DNA of 64,000 nucleotides from the NCBI RefSeq assembly GCF_963677195.1, contig NZ_OY781918.1, positions 62,001-126,000 on the forward strand. Reading direction: 5' to 3'. Position 1 is the first letter of the stretch. Each line of letters starts with the position of its first letter. Below the pieces are notes generated by a model. It was not told the origin of the DNA, did no database searches, and saw only the letters and a list, made by a program, of their open reading frames with translations. Below are positions 27,767-36,829 of the stretch, in pieces. The stretch comes from an uncultured Marinifilum sp. Its GTDB lineage: Bacteria; Bacteroidota; Bacteroidia; Bacteroidales; Marinifilaceae. The position numbers and the translations under genes were made by a program.

Positions 27767-28834
27767 TTATTTAGATAAGTCAATACTAAGAATCACAATA
27801 AACATACTACCATTCTCCTGTATATCTAAACTATGCTTTTCGGGATATAGCAACTCTAAACGGCGACTCACATTCTTAATTCCAATCCCCTTATTTTCAT
27901 TTTTTTCATTGGACCAACTTTTATCAAACCTATTTTCTATTGTCAGTTCCATTTTGTTGGTTTCTTCAAAATTAAAGAGAATATTCACAAATCCATTATT
28001 ATTTTTTCCATAAGCTCCGTGCTTAAAAGCATTTTCGATTAAAGGCTCGAATAAAAGCGGAGCTATTTCATTTTGGGCAGTATTCCCTTTCACTTCCATT
28101 TTAACTGGAATTGCCTCATCCAACCTAATTTTTTGCAAGTCGAGATAGTTGCGAATAAAATCGAGTTCTTTCTCCAACAAAACATATCTGTCATTACATT
28201 CATAAAGAATATACCTCATCATATCAGATAACTTAAGAACTAAATTGGGTGCTTTATCCGATTTATCGAGAGTAAGCGAATATAAATTATTTAATGTGTT
28301 AAATAAAAAATGAGGGTTTATTTGTGATTTTAAAGCTTTAAGTTCGGCTTCGAGCTTTTCTCGCTCAATATCCTTTAACTGTATAGATATTTTTTGCAAA
28401 ACAAACCATTCTCGCATAAGCGAAAGAAAAGTTGTAATTCCTATATATATTAATGTAAAAAATGCAAAATTAACCCAAACTACAAAAGTTAATTCTTCGA
28501 AAAATTTCTCGCCCTGCACAAACTTACTTAAAGGGTAAACCAGTAAAAAATCGATAACAAAAGCAGCCAAAGACACAATTCCCAACAAAGAAATTATATA
28601 TAAGAAAAACTTTTGCTTTTTAAATAGATATGGTAATAAAACCAGCAAGTTAAAATATACAGCAAGAGCAAAACACAGATTAAATACAAAAGTCATTAAT
28701 ACTGGTTCAATTTTTAAAACATTCTTAAAATTGCTTGCTACGAACATGGTAAATAACCAAAACGTAAATGCAACAATCCAAAATATTATATGATAAACAA
28801 TCCGACTGCGGGATATGGATTTTATAGTAGTCAT
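27767..28834 (-). CDS. LytS-type sensor histidine kinase
   Basis: 355 residues. Four N-terminal membrane helices (about 12-32, 42-66, 78-100 and 115-138) with very short loops, so no large external sensor domain. A coiled linker follows, then the His_kinase domain: LKALKSQINPHFLFNTLNNLYSL with the phospho-acceptor His. The ATPase part contains PLLFEPLIENAFKHG (N box) and GIGIKNVSRRLELLYP (G box). It is co-transcribed with the LytTR regulator just downstream. The signal is probably membrane-borne. Confidence 0.93.
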   Translation of the reverse strand: MTTIKSISRSRIVYHIIFWIVAFTFWLFTMFVASNFKNVLKIEPVLMTFVFNLCFALAVYFNLLVLLPYLFKKQKFFLYIISLLGIVSLAAFVIDFLLVYPLSKFVQGEKFFEELTFVVWVNFAFFTLIYIGITTFLSLMREWFVLQKISIQLKDIEREKLEAELKALKSQINPHFLFNTLNNLYSLTLDKSDKAPNLVLKLSDMMRYILYECNDRYVLLEKELDFIRNYLDLQKIRLDEAIPVKMEVKGNTAQNEIAPLLFEPLIENAFKHGAYGKNNNGFVNILFNFEETNKMELTIENRFDKSWSNEKNENKGIGIKNVSRRLELLYPEKHSLDIQENGSMFIVILSIDLSK

Positions 28835-29025
28835 AAATTAGCTCTCTGAATAATTCAATTTTTAAGATAAAAAAGAAAAGCTTTCTCATGAAAATTATTC
28901 GTTATGAATTGGCAAAATCATGATAAAAAGGCATTATTATAAGATATCTTATTAGCCTTTAACTATGATAATTTTGATTATATTTCGGTCGATTGTATTT
29001 TTATAAAGAACTAAAATACCTAAAT

Positions 29026-29658
29026 ATGTTTACAAAAGATATATTGTTTTGGAATGTTGATACTCAGATAGATTTTATGAATTGCCAAGGTAAATTATAT
29101 GCTGCCGGAGCTGAAGAAATCGAAGAAAACCTAAAACTACTAACAAAGTTTGCAAAAGAAAATAACATAAGAGTTGTAAACACAGCAGATTATCATTTTG
29201 CCGATTCCAAAGAATTATCGGACAAGCCAGATTTTGTAAATACATTTCCAGAACATTGCATGGCAAATACTACTGGTGCAGATTTTATTAGAGCAACAAA
29301 GCCAACAGAATATACCGAAGCACATTGGAATAAAACTTACAATACAATTGAAATTTCCAATATTATATCCAATAGAAATATTGTAATTCGCAAAGATGCT
29401 TTTGATGTTTTTGAGGGAAACCCAAACACAGAAAATATTTTACAAGCCTTAAACTATAATAAGGTTTTTGTTTACGGCGTAACAACCAATGTTTGTGTCG
29501 ATTGTGCAGCCACTGGATTAGCAAAACGAAACTATAAAGTTTATGTTATAGAAGATGCAATTAAGGAACTCCCGAATATTCCTTTACCCTTCGAAAAATG
29601 GGATAAATTAGGTATTAAGCGAATTAAAATTAAAGATTTAGAAAAGTATATTGCTTAA
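29026..29658 (+). CDS. Isochorismatase-family cysteine hydrolase (nicotinamidase-like)
   Basis: 210 residues from the ATG at 29026 (MFTKDILFWNVDTQIDF); the frame extends 11 codons upstream. It contains the catalytic Asp in VDTQIDFM, a Lys in IRKDAFDVF and the nucleophile Cys in VYGVTTNVCVDCAATGLAKR. These give the Asp-Lys-Cys triad of the family. A cis-peptide motif and Asp/His metal-like residues (NTADYHFAD, NTFPEHC) resemble nicotinamidases. The family hydrolyses amides or vinyl ethers; nicotinamide to nicotinate is one plausible reaction, not proved here. Its 3' end overlaps the miaA 3' end by 4 bases. Confidence 0.85.
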   Translation: MFTKDILFWNVDTQIDFMNCQGKLYAAGAEEIEENLKLLTKFAKENNIRVVNTADYHFADSKELSDKPDFVNTFPEHCMANTTGADFIRATKPTEYTEAHWNKTYNTIEISNIISNRNIVIRKDAFDVFEGNPNTENILQALNYNKVFVYGVTTNVCVDCAATGLAKRNYKVYVIEDAIKELPNIPLPFEKWDKLGIKRIKIKDLEKYIA

Positions 29659-30569
29659 ACAGAAAACCACTCTTTAACCTGAGCAATTTTCTCATCAAGC
29701 GGCATATATCCATCTAACCATTTAATATCACTGCCGCTTCTTTCCATTTTTCTAAACCAAGTCATTTGTCGCTTTGCAAACTGATGAATCGCAATTTCCA
29801 AACCCGAAAACATTTCATCATAAGTAATTTGACCAGTTACATATTGGGTTAAAAACTTATACTCTAATCCGTAATATATTAAATTTTCGGCCGAAACCCC
29901 CGACTTTAAAAGTCCCTGAACCTCTTCAATCATACCCTCTTTTAAGCGCTGCTTTAAACGAAAACTAATTCTATCGCGACGGCTTTCTCTATCAAATTTT
30001 ATCCCAACCAATAATGGGTTCATGCTAGGATACTCCATATCAATTTCGGGGTTGGCGGCATAATACCTCTCAATTTCGATTGCTCGTATTGCTCGTTTTT
30101 TTGTTTCCAAATCGCTGTTATTGTGAACCTTTTTATATGAACGAAGAATTACCTCAAGTTCAGACATATCTTTTTTCTCCATCTGCTCTCTAAACTCCTG
30201 ATCTTTAGGAACTGCAATAAGCTTATATCCTTTTAATACAGCTTCGAGATACATTCCAGTACCACCACAAACAACTGGCATCTTTTTCCGAACTGTTATA
30301 TCTTCAAAAGCCTTTACAAAATCACGCTGAAACTCAAAAACATTATATTTATAACCTGCATCTGCGATATCAATTAAATGGTAAGGAATTGGCTTGCCAT
30401 CAACAACATACTCCTCAATATCTTTGCCTGTTCCCAAATCCATGCCTCTATAAATTTGACGCGAATCGGCACTTATGATCTCGCCATCGAATTCTTTCGC
30501 CAAATTAACTGCCAAACTTGTTTTTCCGGTAGCTGTAGCTCCTAAAACAACCAATAAATTGTATTGCAT
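29655..30569 (-). CDS. miaA: tRNA dimethylallyltransferase MiaA
   Basis: 304 residues, full family length. It transfers a dimethylallyl group to adenosine 37 of tRNAs that read codons starting with U. P-loop GATATGKTSLA (about 10-20), the DSRQIYRGMDLGTGK motif, YHLIDIAD, CGGTGMYLEAVLKG and RESRRDRISFRLKQRL are all in place. It is convergent with the isochorismatase-like gene, ending inside its stop. Divergent from the Yip1-like gene. Confidence 0.96.
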   Translation of the reverse strand: MQYNLLVVLGATATGKTSLAVNLAKEFDGEIISADSRQIYRGMDLGTGKDIEEYVVDGKPIPYHLIDIADAGYKYNVFEFQRDFVKAFEDITVRKKMPVVCGGTGMYLEAVLKGYKLIAVPKDQEFREQMEKKDMSELEVILRSYKKVHNNSDLETKKRAIRAIEIERYYAANPEIDMEYPSMNPLLVGIKFDRESRRDRISFRLKQRLKEGMIEEVQGLLKSGVSAENLIYYGLEYKFLTQYVTGQITYDEMFSGLEIAIHQFAKRQMTWFRKMERSGSDIKWLDGYMPLDEKIAQVKEWFSV

Positions 30570-30757
30570 TTTTATATTTTTTTATATGTTTGCAAGAAGC
30601 AGACAATTACTATTTTTTAATCGGAGAATGCCAGCTTTATAATAATACTGCTCTGCAAAACCTCAATCAACAAAATTACTTTAAGTTTTTTGAATTCAAA
30701 CTTTCAATTTTAAAAAGCTTGTTTAATTTTGATATAGCATAACAAGATAAAACAAAA

Positions 30758-31330
30758 ATGAATTACAATTCAAAAAACCTTCTGAGCTCATTTTTTCGAC
30801 TTCGAAATTTACTCCTTACTCCAAAAAAGGAATGGGAAAGAATTGCCCATGAAAATATAAGACCCGAAAAGTTATTTTTGAACTTTGCATTTCCTGTTAT
30901 TGCTATATCTTCATTAATATCTTCTTTGGGAATATTCATTCATACTCATGATTTTATAAGTGCCTTATCTCGTTTTTTTATTGTGTTTTTATCTTTAAAC
31001 ATAGGCTTATTCGTTGCTGCGAGAATTATTATTCTACTTACTCCGAATTTTCAGCTAAAAATTGCGCCAGGCATTATTTTCAAATTAGTGTTATATAGTG
31101 CTTCTGTATTTTGCATTTTTCATGGAACAGCTAATCTTTTCTCGCCTTATTCATTTCTAAATCAAATTTGCTTACTTTCTGAACTTTATTTTGTACGTAT
31201 ATTGTGGCTGGGAACAAGTCCTATGCTACCAATTGCCGATAACAAAAAACCCGGCTTTACATTTACTGCCAGCCTTCTCATTCTTGCACTTCCTCTTATC
31301 TTCGAAAGAATGTTTTCCATTCTTTTCTAG
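30758..31330 (+). CDS. Yip1-family membrane protein
   Basis: 190 residues. The N-terminal TPKKEWERIAHENIRPEKLF is the signature just before the membrane region of bacterial Yip1-domain proteins. Five hydrophobic helices follow (about 44-62, 74-94, 106-128, 134-152 and 168-188). No catalytic residues are known for this family; roles in membrane organisation are suspected only. It lies directly before smpB in the same direction (51-base gap), but smpB has its own promoter element. Confidence 0.8.
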   Translation: MNYNSKNLLSSFFRLRNLLLTPKKEWERIAHENIRPEKLFLNFAFPVIAISSLISSLGIFIHTHDFISALSRFFIVFLSLNIGLFVAARIIILLTPNFQLKIAPGIIFKLVLYSASVFCIFHGTANLFSPYSFLNQICLLSELYFVRILWLGTSPMLPIADNKKPGFTFTASLLILALPLIFERMFSILF

Positions 31331-31352
31331 TTATAGGTAACAATTTAAATAT

Positions 31353-31360
31353 TAAATTTG
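31353..31360 (+). promoter_or_regulatory. Putative -7 element of smpB (TAAATTTG)
   Basis: Full match to TAnnTTTG, 21 bases before the ATG at 31382. Confidence 0.55.
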
Positions 31361-31381
31361 CAGGGAAATTAAGATACTACA

Positions 31382-31828
31382 ATGCAAAAAATCAATATAA
31401 AAAATAAGAGAGCTAGTTTTGAATTTGAATTTATTGAGAAATTCATAGCTGGAATTCAACTGTTCGGTACCGAGATAAAATCAATTCGTTCTGGAAAAGC
31501 CAGTTTAGTTGACGCATTTTGCAGTTTCACAAAAGATGAACTGTATGTTATTGGCATGCACATTTCTGAATATAAATTCGGATCTTATTACAACCACGAA
31601 GAAAAAAGAGAAAGAAAACTTTTATTAAACCGCAAAGAATTAAATAAACTCGATAGAAAAACGAAAGAATCGGGTTTAACTATTATTCCTTTACGGATAT
31701 TTATTAATGATAAAGGTTTTGCCAAAATGGAAATTGCTCTTTGCCGAGGTAAAAAACACTACGACAAAAGAGAAAGTTTAAAACAACGCGATCACAAAAG
31801 AGAGATAGATCGCATGATGAAGAGATAG
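31382..31828 (+). CDS. smpB: SsrA-binding protein SmpB
   Basis: 148 residues. It binds tmRNA and brings it to stalled ribosomes for trans-translation. The N-terminal [40 protein letters not shown] is typical of the beta-barrel, and the basic C-terminal tail [26 protein letters not shown] mimics an mRNA helix in the decoding centre. The tmRNA gene itself is not seen next to it. Downstream lies an intergenic segment with many DnaA-box-like sites. Confidence 0.97.
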   Translation: MQKINIKNKRASFEFEFIEKFIAGIQLFGTEIKSIRSGKASLVDAFCSFTKDELYVIGMHISEYKFGSYYNHEEKRERKLLLNRKELNKLDRKTKESGLTIIPLRIFINDKGFAKMEIALCRGKKHYDKRESLKQRDHKREIDRMMKR

Positions 31829-31898
31829 TTAGCTTAAACAACTAAAATTTCCTTAAAAATATTGTCTCTAGAGCTTTATATTCTCCAATTTTTTATTC

Positions 31899-31906
31899 TA
31901 TATTTG
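31899..31906 (+). promoter_or_regulatory. Promoter-like -7 element TATATTTG pointing into a gene-free segment
   Basis: Perfect match to TAnnTTTG after a T-rich tract, reading rightward into the 200 bases before the convergent kinase gene. The predicted transcript would begin with an 8-bp hairpin (GCCCGTTT/AAACGGGC, about 31909-31932). No ORF follows on this strand. Confidence 0.45.
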
Positions 31907-31908
31907 CA

Positions 31909-31932
31909 GCCCGTTTCGGAAAAAAACGGGCC
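31909..31932 (+). ncRNA. Hairpin, either a 5' end of a small RNA or a weak smpB terminator
   Basis: GCCCGTTT pairs perfectly with AAACGGGC across a short A-rich loop. The sequence after it (CTTCTTATT) is a poor T tract, so it is not a good terminator. Lying right after a -7 element, it could cap a short non-coding transcript. Not known to be expressed. Confidence 0.3.
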
Positions 31933-31970
31933 TTCTTATTAAATAAGGTTTTAAACAGTTAATTAACAAG

Positions 31971-32122
31971 TTATCAACACTGTTGATAATTTGTTAATAA
32001 GTTCTGCATACCTTATATTTAAAGCTCTATAAGTGTTAATAACTAAAAAATCCCATTCTCGCCAGATGAGTTATCAACAGCAAGAACAGGAGTAAATATC
32101 AACAGCTAAAAAGTTATTAACA
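31971..32122. other. Cluster of DnaA-box-like TTATYAACA sites
   Basis: Six exact TTATYAACA sites lie in 152 bp: forward at 31971, 32071 and 32114; reverse at 31981-31989, 31992-32000 and 32034-32042. A seventh, ATATCAACA at 32096, has one mismatch. The first two form a perfect palindrome around one base, and the first three starts are 10-11 bp apart, one helical turn. The neighbouring 31940-31970 is very AT-rich. The sites resemble DnaA boxes (TTATCCACA and variants). It could be a replication origin, a DnaA-titrating site or another regulator's array; see findings. Confidence 0.5.
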
Positions 32123-32123
32123 G

Positions 32124-33791
32124 CTAATAATGAAAAGCGCTACCTCCTAAAAATTCTCTCATAAGTGATGTGGGAGGAATTTCATTATCAGAAATAGGCG
32201 AAAAGTAACTGAAAAACTTTAATAATCGATTTGCCTCATCGTATTCGGGGCAATTGGGTTGCACTTCTTTTAAAATTGGTTCGGCATATCTTTTTAGCAC
32301 TCCCAATTCGTAGGGTAATGCGGAATTAAACATTACATCTGCTTCTTCCTGATATGGAAAAATATTCTTTAACTCTCCTCTACGAACGCTAGGCCATCTA
32401 TTAATTGTATCAAGAGCACTATAATTGCGATATTTATAATCGCGAACAATTCTTCTAATTAATCTATTATCGGTTGATGGTATTCGGTTATGACCATCAA
32501 TAGAAATTGATGTTAAAGCAGAAATATAAATCCTAAACTTAGCTTCATCGGCAATTAAGGGCGTAAGCTCGGGATTTAAGGCATGAATTCCTTCAACCAC
32601 CAAAACTTGCTTGTCATTAATTTTCATTTTCTCTCCATCGAAATATCGGGCGCCCGTTTCGAATGAGAATTTTGGCAATTCAATTTCTTTTCCCGCTAAA
32701 AGATCTACCAAATTCTCATTAAACAATTTTACATCCAAGGCTTTCAAATCCTCAAAATCGTATTCACCATTTTCATCGATTGGTGTATGTTCTCTATTTA
32801 CAAAATAATTATCGAGAGAAAGATTTACGGGCTTTAAGCCTGCCACTTTAAGCTGAATAGCCAAGCGTTTCCCGAATGTTGTTTTTCCTGAAGAAGAAGG
32901 TCCCGAAATTAATATCAGCCTAATGTGTTTTTTCCTTTTTCGAACCTTATCTGCTATTTGTGATATTTTTTTCTCGTGCAAAGCTTCCGAAATCTTTATT
33001 AACTCGGAAATATTATTTTGAGCTACATAATTATTTAAATCACCAATATTAGAAATATTCAGTACTTTTCCCCAACGCTTAAATTCGCTAAACACCTTTA
33101 GCATCTTTTCTTGCGTAACCATATCTTCTACCTCCGAAGGTTCATCCCTTTTAGGACTCATTAACAACATTCCACGATAAAAGTGCACCAAATCAAAAAC
33201 TTCCAATACTCCTGTTGAAGGCACTAAAAATCCGTAAAAATAATCGGCATTACCATCTAAATGATAAACCGAAGTATATAAGTTTCCACGAGTTCTGAAT
33301 AAACTGGTTTTCTCTCGAAGCCCCTGACTTTCGAAAATTTTAATAGCCTCTTCTGTTTCGATTTCTTCCCTAATAAAAGGCATGTTTGCAGCAATAATTT
33401 CCTGCATTCTAATTTTAATTCGGGCAATATCTTCTTTGCTAAGAATAATATTTTTATCTGTTAAACGAAAATATAATCCATTAGAAACAGAATGCTCCAA
33501 ACGAAATCCGGCACCAGGATAAAGGTCTCTCACGGCTTTGAACAAAACAAAGCTAAGCGAACGAATGTACATTCTCCTACCAGCAGAATTAGTAAGATCG
33601 ATAAAGCGAATATTTTTAGGTTTATATATTTCGTAGGTAAGTTCTTTAAGCTTATTATTTACCATTGCACCCAATACCTTACCTTTTAATTTTGGCTTAA
33701 CATCCTTTAAAATAGTCTGAAGATCTGTTCCTACTACATAAGATCTTTTCTCATCAAGGTTCTCAAAATAAATATCAACTAATTTTCCCAT
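32124..33791 (-). CDS. Uridine-kinase-like P-loop kinase with N-terminal threonyl-tRNA-synthetase-like domains
   Basis: 555 residues. The N-terminal part (about 1-200) has a TGS-like beginning (VDIYFENLDEKRSYVVGTDLQTILKDVKPKLKGKVLGAMVNNKL) and then a domain like the second additional domain of threonyl-tRNA synthetases, though no aminoacylation motifs are present. The C-terminal part (about 280-500) is a uridine-kinase/phosphoribulokinase-type P-loop kinase: GPSSSGKTTF, LSLDNYFVNREHTPIDENGEYDFED, VVEGIHALN and RRIVRDYKYR. This fused nucleoside kinase is widespread in Bacteroidota and some anaerobic Firmicutes; substrate uncertain. Its 3' end abuts the DnaA-box-like cluster. uvrA lies upstream, separated by a terminator. 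Confidence 0.85.
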   Translation of the reverse strand: MGKLVDIYFENLDEKRSYVVGTDLQTILKDVKPKLKGKVLGAMVNNKLKELTYEIYKPKNIRFIDLTNSAGRRMYIRSLSFVLFKAVRDLYPGAGFRLEHSVSNGLYFRLTDKNIILSKEDIARIKIRMQEIIAANMPFIREEIETEEAIKIFESQGLREKTSLFRTRGNLYTSVYHLDGNADYFYGFLVPSTGVLEVFDLVHFYRGMLLMSPKRDEPSEVEDMVTQEKMLKVFSEFKRWGKVLNISNIGDLNNYVAQNNISELIKISEALHEKKISQIADKVRKRKKHIRLILISGPSSSGKTTFGKRLAIQLKVAGLKPVNLSLDNYFVNREHTPIDENGEYDFEDLKALDVKLFNENLVDLLAGKEIELPKFSFETGARYFDGEKMKINDKQVLVVEGIHALNPELTPLIADEAKFRIYISALTSISIDGHNRIPSTDNRLIRRIVRDYKYRNYSALDTINRWPSVRRGELKNIFPYQEEADVMFNSALPYELGVLKRYAEPILKEVQPNCPEYDEANRLLKFFSYFSPISDNEIPPTSLMREFLGGSAFHY

Positions 33792-33903
33792 TAATCGTGA
33801 ATTTAAGCACTGCCCGTTAGTTCGGGAGATCTTTCTAAAGATAATAATTATGCTTTATTCTCCTCTACTTGCACAGTTAAAAATTATTAATCACAATTGG
33901 GCA

Positions 33904-33930
33904 GAAAAAAATCCCCTTTCGGGGATTTTT
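33904..33930. terminator. Terminator after uvrA
   Basis: AAAAATCCCC, TTTC loop, GGGGATTTTT, with an A-run on the left that is a T-run on the minus strand. It ends the uvrA transcript. Confidence 0.92.
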
Positions 33931-33936
33931 AATATT

Positions 33937-36798
33937 TTATTTTAGTTCTTCCTTTAAAAATTTAGCCGTAAAAGAATCTTTGCATTCCGCGAGTTCTTCT
34001 GGAGTTCCTGTAAAAAGTATTTCTCCTCCATTTCGACCACCTTCTTTTCCAATATCAATAACATGATCGGCCACCTTAATTACATCCAAATTATGCTCAA
34101 TTACAATAACGGTATTTCCTTTATCTACCAATCTGTTTAGTACTTCAAGCAAAACCCTAATATCCTCAAAATGTAATCCAGTAGTTGGCTCGTCGAGTAT
34201 ATACATAGTTTTCCCAGTATCCCGTTTCGCTAATTCGGTAGCTAGCTTCACCCTTTGCGATTCTCCGCCCGATAAAGTTGTTGATGGCTGCCCTAAGGTA
34301 ATATACCCTAATCCAACATCTTGTAAAACTTTCAATTTAACTAGAATAGAAGGTATATTTTCAAAAAAATCAACAGCCTGATTAATTGTCATATCTAAGA
34401 CATCGCCAATTGATTTTCCTTTGTAGCGCACTTCAAGGGTTTCTCGATTATAACGCTTTCCATTGCATACATCGCAAGGCACATAAACATCGGGTAAAAA
34501 ATTCATTTCTATGGAACGAATACCTGCCCCCTGACAAGTTTCACACCTTCCTCCTTTTACGTTAAAAGAGAATCTACCAGCCTTATATCCTCGAATTTGC
34601 GACTCGGGTAATTTTTCGTATAATTTCCTGATATCGCCAAATACATTTGTATAAGTTGCTGGATTCGATCGTGGAGTTTTTCCCAATGGGGCTTGATTTA
34701 CTTCCACCACCTTATCGATATTCTTAATTCCTTTTAACTCTTTATATGGCAAAGGATCTTTAACAGATCTATAAAAATGTTGCGACAAAATTGGTTGCAA
34801 AGTCCCATTAATTAAGCTTGACTTTCCGCTACCCGAAACTCCGCTTACACAAATAAATTTTCCCAATGGAAAAGTAACATCCACATTTTTAAGGTTATTA
34901 CCAGTACAAGCTTTTAACTCTATACTTGTACCTTTTCCTTTTCGTCTCTTTTTTGGAATTTCAATTTTCCTATCTCCATTCAGATATTGAGCAGTTAAAC
35001 TATCTCCTTTTTCGATAAGTTCTGGAATTCCGACCGCTACAACTTCGCCACCATGTTTCCCGGCAAAAGGTCCCATGTCTACAACAAAGTCGGCCGACTT
35101 AATCATATCTTTATCGTGCTCAACTACAATAACAGAATTACCCGAATCGCGAAGCTGTTTCAGAGAATATATCAATCGTTCATTATCTCGCTGATGCAAT
35201 CCAATACTAGGCTCATCGAGAATGTAAAGCACATTTACCAACTGCGATCCAATTTGTGTTGCCAAACGAATTCGTTGAGACTCTCCTCCTGATAAAGTAA
35301 CCGAGCTTCTGTTTAAGGATAGATATTCTAAACCTACATCTAACAAAAATCCCAAACGAGATCGAATTTCTTTTAGAATCTCACTTGCAATTTTTTTCTG
35401 CTTCTCATTTAAATATTGTTCGAGATTTTGAAACCACTCTGACAACTGGCTCAAATCCATTTCTGCTAATTCGGCAATATTTTTATCATGAATTCGAAAA
35501 AACAGAGCTTCTTTTTTTAGGCGCTGACCGCCACACATCTCACAATCCATTGTTTTAACAAATTGCTCGGCCCATTTTTTTGCTTTTTTAGATGTGGTAT
35601 TACTTTCTTGATTTGAAATGTATTTTATAACTCCATCGAAACTCAAAAAATAATTGGAAGATGAGCCCAATGGTGTATTTTCGAGCTTAAATGTTTCGCT
35701 TGATCCATGTAAAATAATGCTTAATGCTTCTTCTGGAATTTCCTTTATTGGAGTTGTCATCTCAAAATCGTACTTTCTTCCGATTGCCTCCAACTGCCAA
35801 AATATCAAACTATTTTTATATTTCCCTAAAGGAACTATGCCTCCTTCTTTAATGCTCAACTTCTGATCTGGAATAATTTTATCCATATCGATAGCACTAA
35901 TTCGCCCCAAACCTTTACATTTAGGACAAGCCCCATGCGGAGAGTTAAACGAAAAGCTATGTGGTGCAGGAGTATTGTATGAAATTCCGGTACTTGGGCA
36001 CATCAGTAGCCGGCTATAGTACTTAAGCTCATCGGTATCCTTATCCATAATCATAGTAATTCCCTTACCATGTTTCATTGCCGTTTGCACGGATTCTTTT
36101 AGTCGCTTATCTCCAACCTCCTCTACTACTAATTTATCAATAAGTATCTCTATGGTATGATTTTTATACCTATCAACCTTAAAACCATGTAATAATTCCA
36201 CAATTTCACCATCAACACGAGCATATAAAAATCCTTTTCTTCTAATCTGTTCAAACAAATCTTTATAATGACCTTTTCGCCCTTTAACAACAGGTGCTAG
36301 AATCAAAATTCTTTTTTCGCTAAATTTCTCATGAATCAGACTAATGATTTGCTCATCGGTATATTTCACCATTTTCTCACCAGTCTCGTACGAATACGCA
36401 ACACCAGCTCTGGCATATAACAATCTCAAAAAATCGTATAATTCGGTTATGGTACCTACTGTTGAACGGGGATTTTTGTTGGTCGTTTTTTGCTCTATAG
36501 AAATCACAGGACTTAATCCTGTAATCTTATCCACATCCGGACGCTCCATTCCTCCAAGAAACTGTCTTGCATAAGCAGAAAATGTTTCTATATATCTACG
36601 CTGTCCTTCTGCATAAATAGTATCGAATGCGAGCGAGGATTTTCCACTACCACTTAATCCGGTTATAACCGATAACTGGTTTCGTGGAATACTTATATCT
36701 ATATTCTTTAGGTTGTGAACACGTGCGCCAAAAACTTCAATGCTTCCATTTTCCAGCAGTTCAACATCCTCTCTGTTTTTTTTATCTATGGAACTCAA
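33937..36798 (-). CDS. uvrA: Excinuclease ABC subunit A
   Basis: 953 residues. UvrA recognises helix-distorting DNA damage together with UvrB in nucleotide excision repair. Two ABC ATPase modules are present: Walker A GLSGSGKSSL near 45 and GVSGSGKSSL near 650, signatures LSGGESQRIRLA and LSGGESQRVKLA. The zinc-binding CPKCKG, CEMCGGQR and CETCQGAG/CDVCNG segments are also there. Translation starts at a TTG (36796-36798). The choice is supported by a strong Shine-Dalgarno sequence AAGGAGA about 7 bases upstream, unusual in this phylum, and no ATG precedes the first conserved block. It lies 31 bases after the lytic transglycosylase gene, probably in one transcript. Confidence 0.96.
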   Translation of the reverse strand: MSSIDKKNREDVELLENGSIEVFGARVHNLKNIDISIPRNQLSVITGLSGSGKSSLAFDTIYAEGQRRYIETFSAYARQFLGGMERPDVDKITGLSPVISIEQKTTNKNPRSTVGTITELYDFLRLLYARAGVAYSYETGEKMVKYTDEQIISLIHEKFSEKRILILAPVVKGRKGHYKDLFEQIRRKGFLYARVDGEIVELLHGFKVDRYKNHTIEILIDKLVVEEVGDKRLKESVQTAMKHGKGITMIMDKDTDELKYYSRLLMCPSTGISYNTPAPHSFSFNSPHGACPKCKGLGRISAIDMDKIIPDQKLSIKEGGIVPLGKYKNSLIFWQLEAIGRKYDFEMTTPIKEIPEEALSIILHGSSETFKLENTPLGSSSNYFLSFDGVIKYISNQESNTTSKKAKKWAEQFVKTMDCEMCGGQRLKKEALFFRIHDKNIAELAEMDLSQLSEWFQNLEQYLNEKQKKIASEILKEIRSRLGFLLDVGLEYLSLNRSSVTLSGGESQRIRLATQIGSQLVNVLYILDEPSIGLHQRDNERLIYSLKQLRDSGNSVIVVEHDKDMIKSADFVVDMGPFAGKHGGEVVAVGIPELIEKGDSLTAQYLNGDRKIEIPKKRRKGKGTSIELKACTGNNLKNVDVTFPLGKFICVSGVSGSGKSSLINGTLQPILSQHFYRSVKDPLPYKELKGIKNIDKVVEVNQAPLGKTPRSNPATYTNVFGDIRKLYEKLPESQIRGYKAGRFSFNVKGGRCETCQGAGIRSIEMNFLPDVYVPCDVCNGKRYNRETLEVRYKGKSIGDVLDMTINQAVDFFENIPSILVKLKVLQDVGLGYITLGQPSTTLSGGESQRVKLATELAKRDTGKTMYILDEPTTGLHFEDIRVLLEVLNRLVDKGNTVIVIEHNLDVIKVADHVIDIGKEGGRNGGEILFTGTPEELAECKDSFTAKFLKEELK

Positions 36799-36804
36799 AT
36801 TCTA

Positions 36805-36812
36805 ATCTCCTT
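36805..36812 (-). promoter_or_regulatory. Shine-Dalgarno sequence deciding the uvrA TTG start
   Basis: Minus strand AAGGAGA followed by a 7-base spacer and TTG. Canonical SD sites are rare in this window, so it supports the unusual start codon. Confidence 0.6.
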
Positions 36813-36829
36813 TTTGCAATTCCGACAAT

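Noticed and set aside
31829-32123. tmRNA gene beside smpB
   Set aside because: The gap is too short and lacks the tRNA-like ends and tag reading frame.
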